From Halomicronema sp. CCY15110 (lineage in GTDB: Bacteria > Cyanobacteriota > Cyanobacteriia > Phormidesmidales > Phormidesmidaceae): a stretch of 47,831 nt of DNA. Every line of letters begins with the position of its first letter. The first letter of the stretch is position 1. This document shows positions 7,750-13,491 of the stretch, in pieces. The position numbers were made by a program, and so were the translations under genes. The stretch is from assembly GCF_016888165.1 (NCBI RefSeq), contig NZ_JACSWC010000396.1:1-47831 (forward strand), written 5' to 3'. Below the pieces are notes generated by a model. The model was not told the origin of the DNA. It saw only the letters and a program-made list of their open reading frames with translations, and made no database searches.

Positions 7750-10104
7750 TTACCCGGATTCGCTGACACGGTGGATCGAGAGCACATCAGTCATTTTGCG
7801 CAATTGGGTAAACGTCTGCTCTAGATGGTTGTGATCCCGCACGTCCAGGCCCAATTCAATTTCCGCCGTTTGGCCGGGGAAGGTTTTGACCTGGGCTTTG
7901 TGAACATTGATATCGAGGTCGGACAGGTGACTAAGGATATCTTTGAGCACGCCGACGCGATCGATGACTTGGATGCGCACCTGTACCGGATAGGTAGAAG
8001 TCCGTTTAGCGGTGGCTTCTTCCAAGTTCCAACTGGTGGGGATGAGGCGATCGCCCGGAATGCGTTCCACATTCGGACAGTTTTGACGGTGAATGGCAAT
8101 GCCCCGCGAGCCCATCGATACGGTCCCAATAATCGACTCACCCGGCAGGGGATTGCAGCAGCCCGCCATGTGATACAGCAGCCCCTCAACACCAAAAATG
8201 GGGGAATCAGAGTGCGTCTTAGCAGGGCGAGTGGGCGTACTGATCGCCTCCGCCAACAAGGTTTCGGCATCTTCTTCCGCCGTCTTCGGGTGGCGCGACT
8301 GCAGGGGCTGGTGTTCTTTGACAGCTTCTCGCAGACGGTTGACCACGAGATTTAACGTCACTTCGCCATAACCCAGACCCGCCAGCAAATCTTCAGCACT
8401 GGGGTAATTACACCGTTCGGCCACCGCCTGAGCCGGCTCAGACTTGAGCATGGCATCCAGCCCGCTTTTGCCCATTTCTTTTTCGAGCATGTCGCGACCG
8501 CGAGCAATGTTTTCATCCCGGTGCGATCGCTTATACCACTGCCGGATGCGATTACGGGCGCTCGCCGTCACCACCGAGTTCAACCAATCCAGATTAGGAT
8601 GACTCGTCCGTTGGGTAATGATTTCGACAATATCGCCGTTTTCCAGCGGGGTATCGAGGGGCACGATGCGGCCATTGACCCGCCCGCCCGCGCAATGGTT
8701 GCCCACCTCCGTATGGATGCGATAGGCAAAGTCGATGGGAGTCGCTCCTCGCGTGAGGGAAATGACATCGCCATCCGGCGTAAAGACATACACATCTTCG
8801 TCGAACAGATTGCCCTTGACGTTGTCCATGAACTCTTGGGCATCTTTCAGGTCGCTCTGCCACTCCAGCAGTTGCCGCAACCAGGTAAAGCGTTCTTCGT
8901 CCGCGGAGACGGGGGTCGTGCTCGCGCCACCGGATTCCTTATATTTCCAGTGGGCGGCGATCCCGTATTCCGCAATGTGGTGCATTTCCAAAGTGCGGAT
9001 TTGCACTTCAATCGGGCGACCATAGCTGCCAATCACCACTGTATGCAGCGACTGATAGCGGTTGGGTTTGGGCAGGCCAATGTAGTCCTTAAAGCGACCG
9101 GGGATCGGGCGAAACGCATCGTGGGCGATCGCTAAGGCCCGATAACAGTCTTCGTTGGTATTCACAATCAGGCGAATGGCCGCCACATCATAGATCTCAC
9201 TGAAATCTTTTTGCTGCTGCTCCATTTTGCGGAAGATGCCGTAGAGGTGTTTGGGACGGCTACTCACGTCTACGATGCCGAGCCCCGACTGCTCCATGCG
9301 CTCCCGCAGGGTGGAGGCGACTGCCTGTAACCGAGTTTCGCGATCGGTGCGCTTGCCAGCCACATGGGTTTGCATCATGCGGTAGGCATCGGGTTCCAAA
9401 TATTTGAACGATAAATCCTCCAGTTCCCACTTGAAGCGACCGATCCCCAAGCGATTGGCGAGGGGTGCAAAAATTTCCAAGGTCTCGGCGGCAATGCGGC
9501 GCTGTTTTTCGGGTTTGAGGTGTTCCAGGGTGCGCATGTTGTGGAGGCGATCGGCCAGTTTCACCACAATCACCCGCACGTCTTGGGCCATCGCCAAAAA
9601 CATGCGGCGAAAGTTCTCGGCTTGCCGTTCGGTTTTGCTGTGAAAGTTAAATTTAGAGAGCTTGGTGACCCCTTCGACCAGGTGGCGCACTTCTTCGCCA
9701 AAATTCGCTTCGATTTCGTCAGCGGTGACGTCGGTGTCTTCGACCACGTCATGGAGAAATCCGGCGGCAATCATGGCGCTGTCGCCGCCCAAGTCCCGCA
9801 GCAAACAGGCGACCTCGATGGGATGGCAAATGTAGGCTTCGCCTGAGGCTCGCTTTTGGCCTTCGTGCAGGGTGTAAGCAAATTGAAAGGCCCGGCTCAC
9901 CAGATCACACCCGGCTTCATCCAGGGCTTGAGGAGTGGCCCCTTTGCCGTTGATCGGAGGGGCGATCGCGGCAGCAGCGTGATGACCATTGCCATTGCCG
10001 TCATGGTGCCCGCTGGCTGACTCTTCATCCTGGGTCAGCAGGCAGTTGGCGAGCCAATCGGGCACGGTGCAGTCTTGCGGAAGGGTCGCGGTTGAGTGGG
10101 CCAT
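7750..10104 (-). CDS. spoT: Bifunctional (p)ppGpp synthetase/hydrolase (RelA/SpoT homologue)
   Basis: 784 residues from ATG 10104 (a GTG directly before it is also in frame). It makes and degrades the stringent-response alarmone (p)ppGpp. Domains in order: a variable N-terminus with a His/Gly/Asn-rich stretch (about 33-50), an HD hydrolase domain (about 70-220, with HD at 118-119 in FLHDVVEDT), the nucleotidyltransferase synthetase (about 270-400, with RFKDYIGLPKPNRYQSLHT), TGS (about 430-500, DVYVFTPDGDVISL), a cysteine-containing region (GCCNPLPGE), and a C-terminal ACT domain (about 705-780, VIDRVGVLKDILSHLSDLDI). Both catalytic halves look intact, which fits the single long RSH enzyme usual in cyanobacteria. 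It is convergent with the PP2C gene. A palindrome sits just upstream of the start. Confidence 0.96.
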   Translation of the reverse strand: MAHSTATLPQDCTVPDWLANCLLTQDEESASGHHDGNGNGHHAAAAIAPPINGKGATPQALDEAGCDLVSRAFQFAYTLHEGQKRASGEAYICHPIEVACLLRDLGGDSAMIAAGFLHDVVEDTDVTADEIEANFGEEVRHLVEGVTKLSKFNFHSKTERQAENFRRMFLAMAQDVRVIVVKLADRLHNMRTLEHLKPEKQRRIAAETLEIFAPLANRLGIGRFKWELEDLSFKYLEPDAYRMMQTHVAGKRTDRETRLQAVASTLRERMEQSGLGIVDVSSRPKHLYGIFRKMEQQQKDFSEIYDVAAIRLIVNTNEDCYRALAIAHDAFRPIPGRFKDYIGLPKPNRYQSLHTVVIGSYGRPIEVQIRTLEMHHIAEYGIAAHWKYKESGGASTTPVSADEERFTWLRQLLEWQSDLKDAQEFMDNVKGNLFDEDVYVFTPDGDVISLTRGATPIDFAYRIHTEVGNHCAGGRVNGRIVPLDTPLENGDIVEIITQRTSHPNLDWLNSVVTASARNRIRQWYKRSHRDENIARGRDMLEKEMGKSGLDAMLKSEPAQAVAERCNYPSAEDLLAGLGYGEVTLNLVVNRLREAVKEHQPLQSRHPKTAEEDAETLLAEAISTPTRPAKTHSDSPIFGVEGLLYHMAGCCNPLPGESIIGTVSMGSRGIAIHRQNCPNVERIPGDRLIPTSWNLEEATAKRTSTYPVQVRIQVIDRVGVLKDILSHLSDLDINVHKAQVKTFPGQTAEIELGLDVRDHNHLEQTFTQLRKMTDVLSIHRVSESG

Positions 10105-10132
10105 CACGGGGAACGAAAATAAACGACAGGGT

Positions 10133-10151
10133 CGCTAGTGATGCACTAGCG
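10133..10151. promoter_or_regulatory. Perfect palindrome in the upstream region of spoT/rsh
   Basis: CGCTAGTG ATG CACTAGCG: an 8-bp perfect stem with a 3-base centre, 29 bases upstream of the spoT/rsh ATG on the minus strand. It could be an operator or a leader hairpin. No T-run follows on the minus strand, so a terminator reading toward the gene is less likely. Confidence 0.4.
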
Positions 10152-10229
10152 GAAAAACCTACGCAGGCTGTAGGGATTCATGAAGCAGCAAGAGTCACGG
10201 GTTCTAGTCAAAAAAAGCGAGTAATCGTG

Positions 10230-10295
10230 CCCTCACCGAAACGGCAGAAAAGTTCTCCATCAGAGACATATCTGACCCTATGGGTGAGGGTTTTT
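10230..10295 (+). terminator. Inverted repeat followed by TTTTT, possible terminator
   Basis: CCCTCACC (10230-10237) is complementary to GGTGAGGG (10283-10290), and the second arm is directly followed by TTTTT (10291-10295), as in a rho-independent terminator on the plus strand. The loop is long (45 bases). There is no plus-strand gene in front of it, so it may end a small RNA or be fortuitous. Confidence 0.3.
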
Positions 10296-10506
10296 GACTC
10301 AGCAAAGAAGCCTAGACGCTGGCTAAAAGTAGAACGGAATTACTAACTAAAAGTCGTAATTGTTACGGGTTTATCTCATTACTATAAACAAAGTTGAGGA
10401 ATTCTATACCGAGTTAACTCTGGTTGGGGTAAATCGCAATTATTTGAAAGTTTTGCGGTCTCAATGTCATGGGACGCGCAAATGAATAGGCAGAAAGAGG
10501 GCAGCA

Positions 10507-10884
10507 ATGACTGACACAACGAATGCTGAAACGACGGCCATTGAACTTTTGGCGCAATTTGTCGAGCAGTTGATCGGGCTCCAAAATAGTGCGCAAGCGG
10601 CTCAGGTGAATGGGCGATCGCTCCAGCAACAGTTTCTCCAAGCCCAACAGCTGTACCAAACGCAATTGCTGCCCACCCTCATGGCATCACCCACCGCCGA
10701 AAAGTTTATGTCTTACCAAACTGAGATCAATCGAGCATTGCGACTCTTGGGCATGGATGTGGCTTTCTTACAGTCTGCCAAAAATTCGGTAACGCTTCAA
10801 AAACGCCAGGCCCAGATGCAACAGCAGCTCCAGACGCTATTGGCGTTCTGCCAGGGCTTGCAGGCCGCGATGGCCGAGTCATGA
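10507..10884 (+). CDS. PatD-like small protein (putative)
   Basis: 125 residues from ATG 10507, preceded by GAGGGCAGCA. The protein is helical and glutamine/leucine-rich without membrane segments. The second half (SYQTEINRALRLLGMDVAFL, then RQAQMQQQLQTLLAFC) resembles, from memory, the family annotated as heterocyst frequency control protein PatD. In Anabaena that protein influences heterocyst frequency, reportedly through FtsZ, but homologues occur widely in cyanobacteria that form no heterocysts. Nothing else in this window points to heterocyst formation. The name is therefore tentative; the reading frame itself is well supported by codon use and the start signal. Confidence 0.6.
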   Translation: MTDTTNAETTAIELLAQFVEQLIGLQNSAQAAQVNGRSLQQQFLQAQQLYQTQLLPTLMASPTAEKFMSYQTEINRALRLLGMDVAFLQSAKNSVTLQKRQAQMQQQLQTLLAFCQGLQAAMAES

Positions 10885-11194
10885 ACGGTGTCAGCGATCG
10901 CTCAGCAAGGTTTTTCAGTCTTTCACAGCGATCGCCTGAATAGTACGAAAGCCCTACAAACCTGAACATAGATGAGGTTTTGTGTGGAATACCCAAGGGA
11001 GTCCTGAACTTTTCCCTATCGACGTATCTAAAAAAGTCAGGCATCTTGGAATTGACCCCCACGGGGCGAGGCAACCCGACTCGCAAGATGTGACTCGCTC
11101 ACATCGAGCCCAGCGGTGAGTGGCGACAGCAATGTTTAAACTCGCGATCGGTGTTTGTCTTTTCCCGTTCAACAACCAGGGAAAGACTACCGTC
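10885..11194. other. Intergenic region upstream of the secreted SH3-like gene
   Basis: About 310 bases. HIP1 sites lie near 10894 and 10931, and a small hairpin GATGTGA-CTCGC-TCACATC is at 11087-11105. A GTG at 11120 and an ATG at 11132 open the downstream frame earlier but are judged not to be the start. No other gene is supported. Confidence 0.4.
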
Positions 11195-11926
11195 ATGCCA
11201 CAACAACCTTTATCTCACCCATCATCCGCCCGCGTGAATTCCTCCAGACTGTGGCGAAAATCTGCCGCCTGTTTGGGGCTAGGCATTTTCGCGAGTTCTC
11301 TCGCAATGTTCTTGCCCAGCGCTCAAAACCCATCAAAGGCCCAAAATCAATCAGGTGCGAATGGTTTCTGCTATTACGTCACAATGCCAACTAGTCTGTA
11401 CACAACCCCATCTTTTGACTCAGATGCGGGGGTCAGCTTCGGAGTTGGTGACAGAGCCTACGCCACCACCATCCCGCCCACGTTCGCATGGAACAACTTC
11501 GGCGTCGGTACCAATTTCGTTAAGGTTGCAATCTACGACGGCAACACTGCTTGGGTGCCGCTTTACACACCCGACGGCACACAACTCTTGGAGGAGTATC
11601 CGCCTGAAGAATGTTCCAATCCGGGGTTGAATGCGGCGACCTTCCCCGTCACTGGTGATCCTCAGCAGATTGCTTGTTTTGGCATCAAGGTACCGACGAA
11701 CGTGTACTCAGCCCCTTCATTTAATTCAGCCATCAAAGGTCGCTATGCGGTGGGCGATACCGCTTACCGAACCAATGACCTGACGCCTGATGTGCCTTTG
11801 AGGGATGGCACATGGGATGGTAATACGTTTATCGCGGTCAGCATCTACGACGGCAGCAAAGCGTGGGTTCCCCGTCAACGGCCCAACAACACAGTAATCC
11901 TTGAGGATCTGGCACAGTGCCCTTAA
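11195..11926 (+). CDS. Secreted protein with two SH3-like repeats
   Basis: 243 residues from ATG 11195, chosen because GGGAAAG precedes it at a workable distance and because the protein then begins with a proper signal peptide: a basic stretch (SSRLWRKS) followed by a hydrophobic core (ACLGLGIFASSLAMFLPSA). The mature part is a tandem duplication: FCYYVTMPTSLYTTPSF...VGDRAY...VKVAIYDGNTAWVP and ACFGIKVPTNVYSAPSF...VGDTAY...IAVSIYDGSKAWVP. Each half has the shape of a bacterial SH3-like fold and contains paired cysteines. It probably works in the periplasm or outside the cell, perhaps binding envelope material; the function is unknown. An in-frame GTG at 11120 would extend it by 25 residues. 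Confidence 0.8.
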   Translation: MPQQPLSHPSSARVNSSRLWRKSAACLGLGIFASSLAMFLPSAQNPSKAQNQSGANGFCYYVTMPTSLYTTPSFDSDAGVSFGVGDRAYATTIPPTFAWNNFGVGTNFVKVAIYDGNTAWVPLYTPDGTQLLEEYPPEECSNPGLNAATFPVTGDPQQIACFGIKVPTNVYSAPSFNSAIKGRYAVGDTAYRTNDLTPDVPLRDGTWDGNTFIAVSIYDGSKAWVPRQRPNNTVILEDLAQCP

Positions 11927-11972
11927 GGGGAGTCCATCAGGAAACGTAGTTTTCTTTCACTAGCCAGATCAG

Positions 11973-12025
11973 GCCACTGGTACGCCACTCCGCAAGAGCA
12001 AAAAGAGGAGCAGCGCACCAGTGGC
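11973..12025. repeat. Inverted repeat downstream of the SH3-like gene
   Basis: GCCACTGGT (11973-11981) pairs with ACCAGTGGC (12017-12025), extending to 13 positions with one mismatch. The inside also has CTCC/GGAG complementarity. It lies 47 bases after the stop at 11926 and may act as a terminator, although no T-run follows. Confidence 0.45.
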
Positions 12026-12040
12026 TTCGGGGACGGGGTG

Positions 12041-12100
12041 AGGGGACGGTTCCCTATCGAATTAACCGATATGGTCGGAAGTTCGAGGGAACCGTCCCCT
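12041..12100. repeat. REP/MITE-like palindrome with perfect 15-bp arms
   Basis: AGGGGACGGTTCCCT (12041-12055) and its exact complement AGGGAACCGTCCCCT (12086-12100) are separated by 30 bases. GGGACGGTTCCCT-type palindromes resemble REP sequences mobilised by RAYT (Y1-type) transposases. No such transposase is present here. It is immediately upstream of the promoter region of the NTPase operon. Confidence 0.65.
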
Positions 12101-12132
12101 GGGCAGCCGGAGCTGACGTCATTGAGCCATCC

Positions 12133-12159
12133 TTGCTATTGGAGTGGACGTGCTATAAA
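12133..12159 (+). promoter_or_regulatory. Candidate promoter of the NTPase operon
   Basis: An extended -10 element TGCTATAAA (12151-12159) has a weak -35 TTGCTA (12133-12138) at 15-bp spacing. A ribosome-binding site AGGAG (12172-12176) and ATG 12187 follow at good distances. Confidence 0.4.
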
Positions 12160-12186
12160 AGTCGTGCCGTCAGGAGTGGGGTCGCG

Positions 12187-13491
12187 ATGGTGGATGCTAG
12201 TTTCCTCCGCAATTTTTTCAAAGCATCGAATCCGGGCAATCCGGTGTCAGACCCGCGCTACTACATTGATTTTTCGGATGTGCGGGGGGGCGACATTGTG
12301 CGCGAGCTGGCCCGCACCATCATCGACCTATCGCCCGATGAAGCCACGACTCAACTACTGACGGGGCACGTCGGGTCGGGCAAATCGACCGAGTTGTTGC
12401 AACTGCGGCAGCGGCTCCAGCAGGCGGGCTTTCACGTTGTCTACTTTGACTCAGGGCTAGATCTAGAGTTGGCGGATGTGGAGGTGACGGATATTTTGCT
12501 GGTGATGGCGCGGCAGATTAGCGCCAGTTTAGAAGCGGCGGACATTGCCCTGAAACCGCCCTATTTTCAGCGGTTGTTTCGCAGCATTGTCGAGACGTTG
12601 CAGATGCCGATCGAGATTTCGGATGTGACCTTGTCCGTGGGCATTGCGGAAATCACCGCCCAGTCGAAGGAGAGTACCAATCTGCGATCGCAGCTCCACC
12701 AGTACCTGGAACCGCGCACGAAAAACATTTTGGACGCGATCAATGGGGAGTTGCTGGCCCCGGGGATCGCCAAGCTCAAAGCCCAGGGAAAACAGGGGCT
12801 GGTGGCGATCGCGGACAACCTCGAAAAAATGCTGCGGAATGCGAAACCCAACGGGCGATCGCAGCCGGAGTATCTGTTTGTGGATCGCGGGGATCAACTG
12901 AAGCGATTGGACTGCCATGTGATCTACACCATTCCCCTAGAGCTAGTCTTTTCCAACGATTTGCCCATGCTGATGAATCGGTTTGGCTTGCGGCCTCGGG
13001 TGCTGACCATGGTGCCGGTGAAAACCATTGACGGTGAGATCAATCCCACCAGCATGGCCAAGCTGCGGCAAATGGTGATGGCGCGGGCCTTTCCCGATGT
13101 GAGTGCGGGCGATCGCCTCAACCACATCACCGCTATTTTTGACGATCCGGCCACGCTGGATCGCCTCTGCCTCGCCAGTGGAGGCCATGTGCGCAATGTG
13201 CTGCGCTACGTCACGGGCTGCCTGCGCAAACAGGGGTTGCCCATCACCGCTGAGACGCTAGAACAAGAACTGCGGGATGAACAAAATGAGCTGGTTGGCA
13301 TCATCGACGCGGGTGAATGGCAACTGCTGGCCCAGGCCGTCAAGGCCCGCACCTTCCAAGGCAATGATGAGTACAATAGTTTGCTAATGGGACTCTTTTT
13401 GTATGAGTATCGGGATGATCGCGGGCGCTGGGTCGATATCAATCCCGTTCTAGCCGACAACGAGGGCTACAAACAGTGGCTGGCGACCTAG
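12187..13491 (+). CDS. AAA-type P-loop ATPase, first gene of a two-gene NTPase module
   Basis: 434 residues from ATG 12187, which has AGGAG ten bases upstream. After a short lead (FLRNFFKASNPGNP, then DPRYYIDFSDVRGGD) comes Walker A GHVGSGKST with K66. A hydrophobic strand ending in acid (LVAIADNLEKM, about residues 202-212) is a Walker B candidate. YLFVDRGDQLKRLDCHVIYT follows, with a strand that fits sensor 1 (CHVIYTIPL), and a helical C-terminal part with ASGGHVRNVLRYV. The overall form matches a family of uncharacterised ATP-binding proteins that I recall as common in cyanobacteria and usually paired with a large TPR/NTPase protein. The next gene overlaps it by 16 bases, so the two are very likely translated together. 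The cellular role is unknown; a sensor or conflict-related ATPase is an inference from architecture and pairing. Confidence 0.85.
   Translation: MVDASFLRNFFKASNPGNPVSDPRYYIDFSDVRGGDIVRELARTIIDLSPDEATTQLLTGHVGSGKSTELLQLRQRLQQAGFHVVYFDSGLDLELADVEVTDILLVMARQISASLEAADIALKPPYFQRLFRSIVETLQMPIEISDVTLSVGIAEITAQSKESTNLRSQLHQYLEPRTKNILDAINGELLAPGIAKLKAQGKQGLVAIADNLEKMLRNAKPNGRSQPEYLFVDRGDQLKRLDCHVIYTIPLELVFSNDLPMLMNRFGLRPRVLTMVPVKTIDGEINPTSMAKLRQMVMARAFPDVSAGDRLNHITAIFDDPATLDRLCLASGGHVRNVLRYVTGCLRKQGLPITAETLEQELRDEQNELVGIIDAGEWQLLAQAVKARTFQGNDEYNSLLMGLFLYEYRDDRGRWVDINPVLADNEGYKQWLAT

Larger units (their letters stand above)
10105..10506. other. Intergenic region between spoT/rsh and the PatD-like gene
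   Basis: About 400 bases between divergent genes. It holds a perfect hairpin near 10133-10151 and a longer-range inverted repeat with a T-run at 10230-10295 (both listed separately). The rest is AT-rich (10300-10440) and probably contains promoters for both genes. No coding sequence is supported. Confidence 0.45.

Noticed and set aside
8521-9135. Plus-strand frame of about 200 codons opposite spoT/rsh
   Set aside because: Antisense shadow of a highly conserved enzyme gene; no ribosome-binding site or family resemblance.
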